Source: Dactylellina haptotyla (taxonomy: Eukaryota; Ascomycota; Orbiliomycetes; Orbiliales; Orbiliaceae). From it: a DNA stretch of 64,000 nt. Below the pieces are notes generated by a model. The model had not been told where the DNA came from and ran no database searches. It saw only the letters and a program-made list of their open reading frames with translations. The stretch spans positions 1,860,001 through 1,924,000 of the forward strand of contig CM062384.1 in the NCBI GenBank assembly GCA_031310005.1, in the 5' to 3' direction. Both the position numbers and the translations under genes were made by a program. Below are positions 25,538 through 39,444 of the stretch, piece after piece; the first letter of the stretch is position 1; every line of letters starts with the position of its first letter.

Positions 25538-26387
25538 ATGAATTTACACCGCCCCAGTATTCGTTTCAGTCGGCATCCCAGACGAATAACAAGGTGTTTT
25601 AGTATCCTACTGAGATCTCTTCCGCTTCCTGCGAAAGTTTGCCAGCGTATCAATCTCGATATTGTCGGTGTCGGCAATATTTCTGGTAGCCGTGGCTACG
25701 GGGGTTCTTCTGGAACAATACGCAGTAAAAATTTATACGATATCCTTGGATTAACACAGCAAGCTACCCAATCTGAAATCAAAAGGTACTTTATATCAAC
25801 TTCTTATACCCCCCCTTCCCTCGTTATATCAAAGGCTGATGAGCAACCGTGGCACTACTAGCAAGTTCTATGCGTTATCGAAGTTACACCATCCCGATCG
25901 GAACCAGGGTTCCATCTCAGCGAACAATCGATTCATCGAGCTTTCGCATGCATATCGAATCCTTTCCAACCCTCAATCAAAGACAGTTTATGATAACTCG
26001 ATCCAAACACACAAGGTAAACAATGCTATTCGCCAGGAGGGATCGCGCGGACCTGTTGGGGGGCGGGAGGCGGTGGGGCTGTCACGAAGACGAGTCAACC
26101 CACAAGGCCCCCCTCCATCATACTACCGCGATGTAGAAGGAGTCCGCGATAATACTCGACAAACGAAAAGTCCACAGAATACCGATTTCAACTGGGATGA
26201 AAAATACCGCCAACATTACGCTTACCAGCAAAGGTTTAGGAAGATTACGAACACTCAAAATAATCATAGACACAGAGTAATTTCGTCGAATTTGCTTGAC
26301 TTTTGTTTACGGGCAGTTGCTGTTGGAGGTTGTGTTTTATTGGCGGGTGCTCTGGGAGTTTGGTTCGTGCCAGGGAGCAATCATTAG
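25538..26387 (+). CDS. Mitochondrial membrane J-domain protein (Jid1-like)
   Basis: Exons 25538-25785 and 25862-26387 give 257 residues. J-proteins stimulate Hsp70 ATPase through the HPD loop. The N-terminal 38 residues have many Arg and Ser and no acidic residue, typical of a mitochondrial presequence. The J domain spans about 65-129, with HPD at 93-95 and helix II/III residues on both sides. The splice falls inside helix II and restores EIKSKFYALSKLHHPDRN. The middle is basic and disordered. A hydrophobic segment near residues 228-252 would anchor the protein by its C-terminus. This layout (presequence, J domain, late membrane anchor) resembles yeast Jid1 of the inner membrane; assignment to that orthologue is inference. 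Confidence 0.82.
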
Positions 26388-26894
26388 AGTTGCTATTTTA
26401 ACGTAAGAGTAGCGCAGCTCTTCACATACATATGTACCTCATAGATAGTCTAGATCAACGTGCACGTCATATGAAGGAAAGGGACGTATCGAAAGGTGTG
26501 GAGTCTTTCTGTATTCTAATGCAGATTTATATACTAGATGAATGGTTTAACAAACCTGTGAGGGTGAAGGGTGTTTCTCTTCTTCTCTTCTTCTTCTTCT
26601 TCTTCTTCTTCTTCTTCCTTTTCTTCGGAAGCAAGCTGGGGCCATGATATGAGGTCGCAGCTCACTATCACAGACCAAGATCACCACTTTTTGGCGGAAT
26701 ATCAATCCACGGGATAAGGAGATGAAGAGAAGGTTAGGAGGTAACAAAGGGAAAGGGAAACAAGAACGAAACAAGATAAACTAAAAGCAACTATACATTT
26801 TATTTTTAGTGGGTTATTGTAGCCCAAAAGTTTTGTTTTCATTGCAAAATTCCGGGCAATCGCTAAAACCCTATTTGCCAAAGCAATAATCGTT
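26388..26894. other. Convergent intergenic stretch with TTC microsatellite
   Basis: No gene seen. Contains a TTC repeat of about ten units at roughly 26584-26616. The open frames across it are products of the repeat. Confidence 0.6.
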
Positions 26895-28259
26895 TTAACC
26901 TTCCAGTGTGAAGGAAGCACCAAACTGACGAAGAATAGCCATGATTAGTAAGCTCGTCCGAAGGGTGAATGGCATTGAGACTCTTCCCTAGGTTCTTTTT
27001 GGAGTATTTACCTTGTGAGCAGACTCGTTGAGTCTTTGGGTATCTATGGAAACCCCGAGACCGATAGTTACACCAGGCCGGAGGACTTGATTGTAAGCTA
27101 GGGCCGCAATACCAGTGTTGTTAATTTTAGCCTGTTGGTTGGAGGTTAGATATAAGGCTTTCTTCTGAGTTTGTTAGGGAATGGTACCTTGACGAAAGCA
27201 AGAGGGTCAAGTTTATATTTTGTTCCGACTTCGAGACCAACTGCCGAAGTTCCCTTGGCATCCCATGAGGCCTTCGCGCCTGCTTCAACCTGCGCGTTCA
27301 CCTTGTGGTAATAACTAGCGGAGAAGATACTGAAATTGTTACTCGCAGTGATAGCAGCCGTATATTCAGATATAGAGTATCCGAGACCAGCTGAATAGCG
27401 GGTGATTTTGGCACTGGTAACGTCGTATCCAACTTCCGCCCCAACCAAAAATCCCTCATGCCCAACAGTGAGATCACCATTGAAGGTGGGTCCCTTCAAG
27501 AGGTCGAAGAAAGCACGGCCGTGAAAGTTTGGTTGGCGAAAGTGGAGGTTGAGTTTTGCTCCAGTATTCTTTGAAGCGGGTAGAAATTGAGTGAGAACTT
27601 CCGCTTTGAGACCATTGGCTATAGTGTTATCAAGCTCAACTTTGGTATCCAATGCGTTGAAAGTGGTCCAAGCCTGCGTCAAGGTAAGACCTGTATAGTT
27701 TCATTGAAGCGAGGAAATTAGAAATGCTCTCTTTATTGATACATAGCCCCGCTTTGAAATTCTCCACGAGAAGGTCAAAATATGTTAACAAAACCAAGCT
27801 TATCAATCTTACCAGTAGGCTTGTCTGTGTATTTTGCTTCGATCTACTTGGGACATTGGTGGAATGATTGAAAAGTTAGTGCTGCGTTCGTAAACGAGCA
27901 GATAAGAAATAGCTGACCTGGCCATTTATTGCACCGCTCTTGTGATCGCTTTTGCCCTTGACGGTGAACGCAACGCCATTGGGCGCCTTTGACTTAACCT
28001 CAAGGGTGGCTGAGGGTTGTTGGTGAGGGGAAGCGTATGTTAGTACTGTACTCAACTGCAACGGGGTCGCTTTTTCATCACAGGGGAAGTGAAGGGCTCA
28101 CCTGCGGCTGTATGATAGAAGTCTTTGTTCAATAGCTACAGCTACCGATCAGTCTCGGAATTATTCTCCCGGGTATCACCTCTAGATTTTGGTAACGATT
28201 TTCTCTTAACTTACGTCCAAACTAGGTTTGGCGATGTCGGAGAACGCTGGAGGGGCCAT
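26895..28259 (-). CDS. Mitochondrial porin (VDAC), outer membrane
   Basis: Seven exons on the minus strand: 28215-28259, 28102-28135, 27918-28009, 27813-27843, 27188-27690, 27012-27131 and 26895-26924, giving 284 residues, the usual VDAC length. Porin is the 19-strand beta-barrel that passes ATP, ADP and other metabolites across the outer membrane. The N-terminus [11 protein letters not shown] and LLNKDFYH match the fungal N-terminal helix. [27 protein letters not shown] and [10 protein letters not shown] are conserved strands, and the protein ends with FGASFTLEG. Four exons are under 50 bp (45, 34, 31 and 30), and all junctions keep phase. Odd detail: PSLD replaces the common SAND after IAK. 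Confidence 0.95.
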
Positions 28260-29188
28260 GTTGTCTTCATGAAACGGATTAGCATTGGTCTGATCCTCTC
28301 ATCCTCTACAGAAATGACGGAGTATCAATGGAGATATACTTTATCGAAGAGAGCTACTGGGGAGTATCAAATAATCTACAATTCGCAGTTAAATACCCGA
28401 GGGTGTCGGAAAGGGTATAAGAAGAGGTTGTAGTTTAGCTGAGTTTATCGGAGGGTGGTGTTCCAAGCACAACAGACAGTTTGGTTCCGAGTAAATTTTA
28501 AGGTTGTGTTATCGTCTCATTCCCCTGACACCTACTTTTAATAAGTGCCCTAACAGGCATGGTGCTCTCTCTCAACCAAAAATTACCACAATTAGAAAGT
28601 CTGGACACATATCAACCACAAATTAATTTAAATTTGCAAACCTTCATCAGAGCTGTTGCCGCATACGCGAATGACACATGTGTAGTAGTGTTGCTGCCAT
28701 ATATATATTGAGAAATTACCGATATCTCCCCACCGAAAATCTGATATTCGATATATTCCATATCCCGCAATTTCGCTTTTTTGCTCGGTGCATTCAGTAG
28801 CCATGCCCGACATTGCCGGTCACTCAGGTACGAAAATAACCCTTGGCCTTCTGACTCTCTGGGTTCCCATTCTATGTACAAGTGTCAGTGCATCATGCAC
28901 GGATGGTACATTTTTAAGTATCCAGAGCTCTAGCTGGTGTGTGAGCGGGCAACATGATGCAACGACATGTATTCAACCCTTTCCTTTCCCGACGAATTCA
29001 GATACCGGGATCTTAGCTGGGCACGGGTATATAAAATCATGCTGCATGAGCTCAGTATGAGAACGGTAACAGTAAGCTTCGAAAGCGTTCGAAGTAGGGA
29101 TATCATAAACGTTATAAACATAGAATTTGTTTACCAAACCACTACAAGCCAGTGTTCTCTCTAGTTCCCCTATTAACTTTACCGTCGT
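28260..29188. promoter_or_regulatory. Divergent promoter region, porin and MetAP2
   Basis: 929 bp between two divergent starts. No TATA box or other element is clear enough to call. A small open frame in it is listed separately. Confidence 0.4.
28803..29060 (+). CDS. Doubtful small ORF with signal-peptide-like start
   Basis: 85 codons from an ATG. Residues about 11-33 form a hydrophobic stretch ending in SVSASC, like a secretion signal. The remainder is short and holds several Cys. It lies inside the divergent promoter of porin and MetAP2, and a GTACGA donor inside it would allow other readings. I recognise no family; chance is the simplest explanation. Confidence 0.15.
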   Translation: MPDIAGHSGTKITLGLLTLWVPILCTSVSASCTDGTFLSIQSSSWCVSGQHDATTCIQPFPFPTNSDTGILAGHGYIKSCCMSSV

Positions 29189-30910
<1,722 letters not shown>

Positions 30911-31930
30911 TTCTGATTATTTTTCTCCAAGCGGATCTACTTGGAGTGAAGAAATGCATTTTTACGCAAGGTAGAATTCCCTATATGATGCGAGAAAACT
31001 AACAGAGCCCGCTTTTTCCTTGCACGCGGTCCATCTACGTAAATATATTGAACTCCTCGTGAATACGGAGAAGAGGTTACCGGGAAATATATACTAGGAA
31101 AATCTAGCTTTAATTTAAAGCTACTAAAGCATGTACGTACTAAGTATACGCACGGATGAATCATCGTGATGGTGAAGGCATACGATTCGCCGTTCGGGAC
31201 GTTCCTCTACTTAAGCAATTGAGCTGCATACATAAATCGGATATCTATGTACACGTAAACGCCAAACATCTGAATGAATTGATAAGTATAGATATACCTC
31301 AGCATGTGAAACCTTTGAAGGACCATAGACTGCGATATACATGAAGGGAAGAGGTTTCGAGGTAGCTTGCGATTGAATTTAAATTTAAGTTGCGCAGTTG
31401 ATCAATCGACCGATTTTCATATACTCTCGCTTGTACGTGCACACATTTGTTCAAGTTTGCCAGGTCAATGCCAAACGACGTTCTTGGCAATCGGTCAGTG
31501 TACGCAGCGCAGCCAGTGGCCTCTCTATCGGACCACATTGGAACCGAAAGGCTACGTAGCTATCCCGAGGACTAGTTCGAAGTTCCATTCTACTCGCGCC
31601 ACGCGGATAATATCTGATCCCTCGGCGTCTCCGATGATATTTTTGTATCACGCCCTATTTACCACCTTTAGAGCCTTCTCTCATCGCTTTCGTTGGGAAT
31701 CCGAAGCTTTCTGAACTTGCCCCCTAATATAGTTGACAAAGCCTTCTACTTCAACCCCGGCAGTCACAAAATAAACTAAATCGAAATCGAAGCTGTGTAA
31801 TAACTATCGATAAGGAACCAAATTTTAATTTACGAAAACGAGGAAATATATCCAGTGTGTCCTACATCGCCTGGCTACCATTCCTCCGACGGATAACCCG
31901 CGCTCTATACTTCCCAATTGAAAGACACAA
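30911..31930. other. Intergenic, no gene seen
   Basis: About 1 kb between the MetAP2 stop and the desaturase start. Several short frames overlap on both strands, without splice partners or family likeness. The 3' part presumably holds the desaturase promoter. Confidence 0.5.
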
Positions 31931-33251
31931 ATGGCATTACAAAAGACGGTGGTGGTATCGCGGAAAGCGCATCACCTTCATGGAGCTACTAAGGCGACTG
32001 AGAGCTGCCAACAAACTACGTCGGCTGATGACTGGCTATGGACATACCAAGAAGAACCCCATCGGTCCCGTCGCCAATTGATTATTAAGGCGCATCCGGA
32101 AGTATACAACCTCAGTTTACCAAACGGTCTTGCGCTTATTAAACTAATCAATTTCAATTACAGGTCACTAAACTCTGTGGACCCGAACCTCTAACGAAAT
32201 ACGTCGTTGCACTGGTAGTTTTGCTTCAATTTTGGTGTGCATATTTGCTAAAAGACACACCGGTATTATCTTGGAGATTTTTTTTGACAGCATATATCAT
32301 TGGTGGAACAGCAAATCAGAACCTTTTTCTTGCGATACATGAAATATCTCATAACCTCGCTTTCAGGAAGCCTTTATCCAACAGACTTCTCGCTATTTTC
32401 GCGAATCTCCCTATTGGTATTCCGTACAGCGCTTCATTCAGAGTATGTTGCCCTTCAAGGTTCTCTAGATCATTATATATCCTGAACTAAAAAACTTGTT
32501 TTACTCGCAGCCTTATCACCTCACCCATCACAAATCACTTGGGGTTGATGGCCTTGATGTCGATCTTCCTACCGCTTTGGAGGCAATGTTTTTAAACTCT
32601 GTGCTAGGAAAGGCTTTTTTCGCCACCTTTCAAATATTCTTCTACGCTTTGCGACCTATGGCAATCTATCGGCTCCCATTCAGCTGGATTCACGTCTTAA
32701 ATATTGTTACTCAGGTCGTTGTTGATATCATCTTTGTTAAAATCACAGGTTGGAATGTCTTGTGGTACTTCCTATGGAGTAGTTTCCTAGCGGGGAGCCT
32801 TCATCCGTGTGCTGGCCATTTCATAGCAGAACATGTAAATCTGCCTGCCCCGGACACCCAGAGCCAATTTACGTATCCTTGCTAATCCTTGCAATAGTAT
32901 GTTTTTGAGAGAACTCCGGAGCCATCCCCAAAGTCATCACCATCGAGCATTCTACCAGTGGAAACATACAGTTACTATGGCATTCTAAACGTAGTGACCT
33001 ATAACGTCGGCTTGCATAACGAACATCACGATTTCCCTGCGATCCCTTGGACTAGACTATGGAAACTCCGAGAGATTGCCCATGAATTCTACGAACCTTT
33101 ACCTCAACACAAAAGTTGGACATGGGTGATTTGGCAGTTCATATGGGACCCCAATGTCAGCCTGTGGAGTAGGGTCAAACGAGACCAGGCAACGACGAAA
33201 GGCCGGAAAGTGGGTTCTGAGTGGACCAAAGAAGAACTGGGACAAGAATAG
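31931..33251 (+). CDS. Sphingolipid delta-4 desaturase
   Basis: Exons 31931-32101, 32164-32442, 32511-32834 and 32898-33251 give 375 residues. This ER membrane diiron enzyme introduces the 4,5-trans double bond into dihydroceramide; in fungi the product feeds glucosylceramide. DWLWTYQEEPHRSRR near the N-terminus is the lipid-desaturase DES signature. The three His boxes are HEISH (116-120), HLTHH (153-157) and HNEHH (298-302). Hydrophobic spans lie around 68-112, 130-147, 180-215 and 225-250. The conserved NQNLFLAIHEISHNLAFR and SLHPCAGHFIAEHY are intact. Introns are 62-68 bp and phase 0. The start ATG follows an in-frame region with no better start. Confidence 0.95.
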
Positions 33252-33558
33252 CCAAAAAAAGATACCAAGTCACATATGTTTAGGACTGCTTACGACTGAT
33301 GAGATCTATTAATACGCCCATCCTAGTTTCGTTACTCGGATCCGGAGAGAGAAAAAAAACATAATCACAAGAGAGGTAGAAGAAGGCCTCTTTTGTGATA
33401 CGAGCAACTGGTTACAAGTGGAATCGGTAACCAACAGGGAGGATGAGGATTGATATCATTAAAAATTCGCAGTCGTTTCCTCAATGCAGGTTCGATTATT
33501 TAGCGCTCTGAAAAGCGTCTTCCACTTGGCTAAGATTCTAATATGAAGGGAGAAAAAA
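33252..33558. other. Intergenic, converging 3' ends
   Basis: 307 bp between the desaturase stop and the stop of the zinc-ribbon gene. Nothing recognised. Confidence 0.5.
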
Positions 33559-34458
33559 CTAAGTGTCGAAATTTGTACCACAATTAAAACATACTGACTC
33601 TGTTGGTCCATATAAAATTTCATCACTTCCGCAATTCCGGCAAATCTGTGGGGGTGATTGAGACAATGTAGCGGGTGCGAAGTGTGATTCGATTTCGTCA
33701 AGATGACTGATGAGTTCCTGGAGCTCTTTCTCTTCAATATCGGCCATCGCATCTACCATGTCGATATCTGAATTAGGAAGATCTAGGATATGAGAATAAA
33801 TCCGCCATTAGGAATTTAAACCGAATGTAGGGTAGAAGTGGGATAATAGCTCACCATGATGAAGCTCTTTAGATTGATTATACATATGCTGAAGATCTTC
33901 TGGGGCCTTATACTCATCATCTACCATCGACCAGGACGAGATAGAACTCGCGGTTCGCTCTTGGTTGGTTTCCCATCGGTTTCTCTCAGATAAATAGATC
34001 ATTCGCATCATCTACTCAGGTAATGTAAGGATTTACGGTGGAGCAGAACTTCTGTTTGGTAAAGGGGTATTCACCTCATCTCCCCCTCCCCGGGCTGCCA
34101 TGATTTTGTCCTCCCTGTGAGACTTGATCTTTTTGAGGAACATGTTCCGTCTTCGATCTCGGGCATCCTCGGTTTTTTGCAGCATTGGATTCGGTTTAAT
34201 TGTTCTCTTCTCAAAAGGCAGCACATTATTTGCACCACCCTTAGCTGTATCCTGCGATGATATGTTCTTATCACAGGCTAGTTCAAGCGGAGAAAGACCG
34301 AAATAAGGAGCATCGGAGTTTTGGCCGTGTAGAGGTGAAGATTTTGAGGCAGATTCTATCGAATGCATCGATGTATCTTGTTTTCCGTGGCTGATTGGTT
34401 TGTCATAAGGTTGGTGGGACATCGGATGGGGATATGTTATTTGGCCGGCGATATCCAT
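33559..34458 (-). CDS. Zinc-ribbon protein, RPA-interacting-protein-like
   Basis: Exons on the minus strand 34075-34458, 33855-34011 and 33559-33767 give 249 residues. The C-terminus carries CxxC-x12-CxxC (CRNCGSDEILYGPTESVCFNCG), a zinc ribbon. It is preceded by an acidic helix and, earlier, a basic region (RDRRRNMFLKKIKSHREDK). Basic helix, acidic middle and terminal Cys cluster resemble the RPA-interacting (RPAIN/Rip) proteins that escort replication protein A to the nucleus, but the likeness is architectural and I am not certain. I chose the ATG at 34458; the frame stays open to 34596, but that stretch does not look like protein. Intron 2 (87 bp) restores GDIDMVDA. Confidence 0.6.
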
Positions 34459-36358
34459 CGTAGAGCGTGGCTTTAAGGGTGGGTTTGGGGGGTTCCCGAA
34501 GCTGGCGCGGAGGAAATGTAAGCAGGTGCATACATATGCACATGCAGATTTGCAATATTTGAAGGGGGTAGTGAAATAAACCGTGGATGGGGGCACCTTT
34601 TCTATTACCTAGAACCTCTGTCATAGCCGCTATAGGCAATTGGTGTTTGCGCGTTGGAAACTAGGAGAACGCGACGTGTTGAATAATGAATAATGGACAT
34701 CAAGGAAAGAGAGGATGCTAGTACTATAGTATGGCTCGAAGGTAATTCTTAAACCAGCCTTGAAACTTGAAACAATAAAAAGCAATGATAACCATCAGGA
34801 ACTAAACATCGTCATGTATGCCACGGCAGATACCAAGCTTGTGGAGACCATACAAATTTGCAGTGTTGCAACATGCTGGAGGCCACTCGCAAGATTCTCG
34901 TGAATTCACAATACCAGCCAGCAATGTCGTGGACATTGTGGGGGTATTGGTGATAGCTTCAGGTAACAACGATGCCCATTCGGCAGTTCCAGCGGTAAGT
35001 ACTTGAGCAACAAGGTAGGAGCAATGCGCGGAGAGTCAACATAGACATCGGGATGTGCATCGTCGTGACGAGGATGCATATGCACCCCGCATCCCACAAG
35101 GGAAACCCGAAGGACGGGTTTCCCAGCTTAATTATAACCCCCGCTGCCCCCATCAGTTCAAATTCACTAACGGCGACCTGCATCTCGCTTTGAATTCACG
35201 CTACCCCCCCCACAGGTGCAAAATCCTCATTCATCGCGCATTTCTGGGGTAGAATCCGAGGCCACCAGCATATTCTTGCTCAACCGGCGCGATTCCGTCG
35301 GGCGAGCTCCTCTTTGAAAAACTTCAGACCGCAAATATTACAGATGTTGTGTCCCCCCCTCCCTCCAAACGGCGAGGTGGCGATGTTGTCGAGTAAAATA
35401 AAGGTTTATTGGGATGAAGATGACACTCGGATCAATCGTTAGTCTAGTTTGCGTCGGGTCATCTCCGCGATAAATTGCTTCATGTGCTGGGTGTCGTTGG
35501 CAAGGAGAGTTCTAAGTGGCGGTAACGGCCGCAGCTACATCGCAGCCCAGCCGCCAGTAAATCTATTTAAATTTGAAGTGTTCCCACAACTGTTTAATGT
35601 GGGTATAGAATCTTAGAACAGTAGAATCCTTAAATCGCCTTCATCTAACCGCTCCCAGCAACCTTTAAACTCTCATAATTATTACGATAGGGAAGAGAAC
35701 TGATAACTTTCTTACGCCTTGCACGTAGTGTACGTTAGCAACGTAAGTAATGTAGGGCCAGATTCAAATAACCACTATCAATTTATTTGTCCTACCTTTC
35801 TGTTCCTTTCCCGTGCTTTCCTCTCCACTGGTTTATTTCAACATATCCCCCTCGGATGAGTCGATACGGCTATTTTTCGTCTATGTCTCAACCAGCTAGT
35901 GCGAAGGGAGTTTCGCCCCTCCAGAGCTCTTGGGGTGTTTTGTCTTGTAAAGAAAAAATATATATTTTTACTTTCCTTCTTTCTACGCATCCAATTCCTG
36001 TCTACCTATCCACCCATGGTGATATAAGCATACTATCTGCTTCTTCGTTCCTATCTTCGCTTTCTTTTTTCCCTTCGCGGTTCCCTTTTTTCAAATTCGC
36101 ATTTCGCCCTTTCCATCCACGCGCACGTTGTACCCTGGCACTTGTGCACCAATTGACAGATCGGCCCTAGATCGGACGCTAGAACGCTTAAACGCCCCTC
36201 GAAGCTCCACCACATTCGTTCCGCATTCGCAGGCCATATAAGAACTAGGTCCTATATATATATTGATCGCTTCTTCTCTCAAGGCTACCAACACCAGCCA
36301 CCTTGGATCTATACCGTTATTCTATTCTGTGGTTGTTTTAACCCTTCAGACTCGGAAA
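34459..36358. other. Long intergenic region upstream of asparagine synthetase
   Basis: 1.9 kb without a supported gene. The part from about 35780 is pyrimidine-rich and looks like promoter/leader. A TGAGTC at 35857-35862 is a partial match to the Gcn4/CpcA amino-acid-control site (TGASTCA), plausible but weak upstream of this gene. An ATG frame at 35856-36170 (104 codons) would be a long upstream ORF if transcription starts before it; it has no family likeness. Confidence 0.4.
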
Positions 36359-38786
36359 ATGTGCGGAATATTCTGTGCGCATAATGTATGTATGCCAAAA
36401 TCAAACCCCTCAACGCTGGCGTATTCAAACGTAGCTATTCCCCATAAGTATTTACTGAATTATCCAACTTGGTGGATGAAAACTTAGCACCCAGACGTCC
36501 ATGGCTTCAAACCCAAAGCGTTGCAACTCGCAAAAGCGTAAGAATACCCTTATCATCACTGGTATAAACTTGGAACGCTCACAAACCATCGCGCTACGTA
36601 GAATTCGCCACCGTGGTCCTGACTGGAGTAGGGACACCCACGATGTTCTCTCCTTCTTTCGATCTCGACTCTCCGTGGGCAGATGCTAACTGTTATCCAA
36701 TGTTTAATCAGGTGGGAATGTCATCTCAAACAACACAAGTGAGTTCCCACGGAATTCCAAATTACTTACCAAAGCTTTTACTTAACAACCAGCTAACCTA
36801 AGTTTTGTTTGCAATAATAATTAGTCTTGACCCACGAAAGACTGAGCATCGTCGGAATCGGTATGTGGCATCGCCTTCTCATGGACCTAGACTCATCAGC
36901 TCATCACATTGCGTTTTAGATAGTGGAGCGCAGCCGCTGATCAGTGAGGACGACACGTTGATTCTTGCTGTGAATGGAGAAATCTACAACCATCGGGTCA
37001 TTCGTAAGAGCTTCGACGATAAATACAAATTCAAGACTCATTCCGATTGCGAAGTTATACTCTACTTGGTGAATATATTTTATCTCGCACATCAAAGTTT
37101 ATCCCCCCTACAAGCCGCTAACAAACTTCTAAGTATGCCGAGCAAGATATCGAAGCACCAAAATTTCTCGATGGAATGTTTTCATTCGTTCTCTACGACT
37201 CCAAAAAGGACAGAATCATCGCGGCTCGAGACCCTATTGGGATCACCTCATTTTATCAAGGCTGGAATTCATCTCAGCCAGAGACAGTTTACTTTGCATC
37301 TGAATTGAAATGCCTCCATCCTGTGTGCGATAAGATAGTATCATTCCCTCCTGGGCATATCTACGACTCAGCCTCTGGCAAAACTACCAGATATTTCCAA
37401 CCAAAATGGTGGGATGCTATTCCAGCCCCAGAGAAACCACTCGATTTGAAATTGATACGATCCACTCTGGAAAAGTCCGTAAGAAAACGACTAATGGCGG
37501 AGGTACCTTACGGTGTTCTTCTATCTGGCGGCCTAGATTCGAGCCTTATTGCTTCTATTGCAGTCCGTGAAACGCAGGCTGGTTCTAACTTGAACGGCGG
37601 TAGATTCCCTGAAGCTGGTAGTGATAACCTTGTCGGTATTGATGACGAAGGACACCTGAAGACCGTCAGCAAGTATGAGAAACTACGTTCATTCTCCATT
37701 GGTCTTCCAGGTTCGCCAGATGGAATTGCGGCCAAAAAGGTTGCAGACTTTCTAGGAACCGAACATCACAGCTACACTTTTACCATACAGGAAGGCCTGG
37801 ATGCATTGCGTGATGTCATATATCACCTAGAGACTTACGATGTCACAACTATCCGAGCTTCAACTCCAATGTATCTCCTCAGCCGGAAGATCAAAGCCCT
37901 CGGTGTCAAGATGGTATTGAGTGGCGAGGGCAGTGACGAAATATTTGGGGGTTACCTATATTTCCATGCGGCGCCCGATAAATCTGAGTTTCACCAAGAG
38001 ACGGTTCGACGTGTGAAGAATCTGCACTTGGCGGATTGCCTCAGGGCCAATAAATCAACATCAGCTTGGGGATTAGAAGCACGTGTCCCATTCCTTGATA
38101 AAGAAGTATGCTCCATTCCACGCTCGTAAATATAATTTAGTTAGAAGTTCAAAGTTAATTTTTTTTTTTTTTTTTTCAAAAATAGTTTCTGGAAGTGGCG
38201 ATGGGCTTTGATCCCGAAGAGAAAATGATCCGTGGTGAACGGATTGAAAAATGGGTCTTGCGAGCAGCATTCGATACGACGTCGGAACCAGAAATGGATC
38301 CCTATTTGCCAAAGGATATTCTATGGCGGCAAAAAGAGCAGTTTAGTGACGGTGTCGGATACGGCTGGATAGATGCCCTCAAGGTACGTGTCAAATCTGC
38401 TCCCTGGCCGAATTATGCTGACTAATTGATACATCTTAGGATACCGCTGCTCGTCTCGTCAGCGATGAGCAGTTTACCAACCGTCAAAGCATCTGGAAGG
38501 AAGATGTCCCTGATACAAAAGAAGCGTTTGTTGAATCCCATCAAAAATTTAAATACAATCTCAGCTGTCTAACTTTGAAGTAGCTACTGGTACCGCCAAA
38601 TGTTTGATGAGCAATTCCCAAAACAGTGTGCATCTACGGTGATGCGATGGACTCCCACGTGGTCCAAGCAAACAGACCCGAGCGGAAGGTACGCTAGTCA
38701 AATTTTCTTCCAGGCTACTAATGCCCAACTAACAACTATTTGCTAGAGCGATATCCACCCACGTTGCAAAGTATGGGTCTGCGTAA
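36359..38786 (+). CDS. Asparagine synthetase (glutamine-hydrolysing)
   Basis: Eleven exons: 36359-36385, 36488-36537, 36602-36627, 36712-36738, 36825-36860, 36920-37068, 37134-38105, 38186-38383, 38440-38525, 38584-38688 and 38747-38786, giving 571 residues. The enzyme makes Asn from Asp, Gln and ATP in the cytosol. The N-terminal MCGIF supplies the Cys2 glutaminase nucleophile. [19 protein letters not shown] and DPIGI complete the class II amidotransferase domain. The synthetase half has the pyrophosphate loop [10 protein letters not shown] and [15 protein letters not shown]. The tail [21 protein letters not shown] is the fungal C-terminus. The 5' third is split into five exons of 26-50 bp, all in frame. 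Intron 7 ends in an 18-T run and CAAAAATAG. Confidence 0.96.
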
Positions 38787-39444
38787 GATTCATTTGGGAC
38801 TTCGAGATTGATAAATAGATTCGGGCTATATATTGTTGTTACTTTACTTCTATAATTCCCACCTGGGGCTTTTCGCTCCTGTTGATGTTGTTCTATATTC
38901 CCAAGACCAAGTTCTCGACCTTAGTAGATAGTTTTGTAGGAACTAGTCTTAACCACGTTCTGGTGAAACTTCTGTTGTTAAGATTCTCATTCTGGCCACC
39001 CCTCTCCTTTTTTTGTTTTTCGAGATTTCCAAAACGTCAAACCATATGTTTTTTTTAGCATTTGCTTGGCACACAAAGCTGCAATGAACTTGAATCCGAA
39101 CACCCTATACACGAATAGACTTTTCTGAATCTATTGTACATCAGCAAGTGAACTAAATGTTTTGGGCGAAGGACCCTGTTCCTGCATATGGCAGGCACTC
39201 AACAGGGCTGTGCACAAGCTGGTAGGAAGCGCGCCGCCCTTCTTAAGCCCGCAGTATTCATTTTTAGAACCTCCAACTCATCCGCCTGTGTCTTATTCCT
39301 TGTTAAACTCCGGATGAGATCACGAAATTTCGAATGCTCGGCCACCACTCACCGCAGAAAACCAACTCACCATCTACGCAAGTCATCCGCTTGGATCTAT
39401 TTTCTAAAGCCACCGATCGGATAAGAAGCGCTTTGCTGGGCAGC
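38787..39444. other. Intergenic, no gene seen
   Basis: Between the asparagine synthetase stop and the surface-protein start. Short frames only. The frame of the next gene stays open up to another ATG at 39334. Confidence 0.5.

Noticed and set aside
26547-26774. Minus-strand open frame with an Arg run, and plus-strand frame with a Phe run
   Set aside because: Both are translations of the TTC microsatellite in the non-coding 3' region between convergent genes.
35787-36170. Open frame upstream of asparagine synthetase as a protein gene
   Set aside because: Pyrimidine-rich composition produces Ser/Pro/Phe strings; no family likeness or splice partners. At most an upstream ORF.
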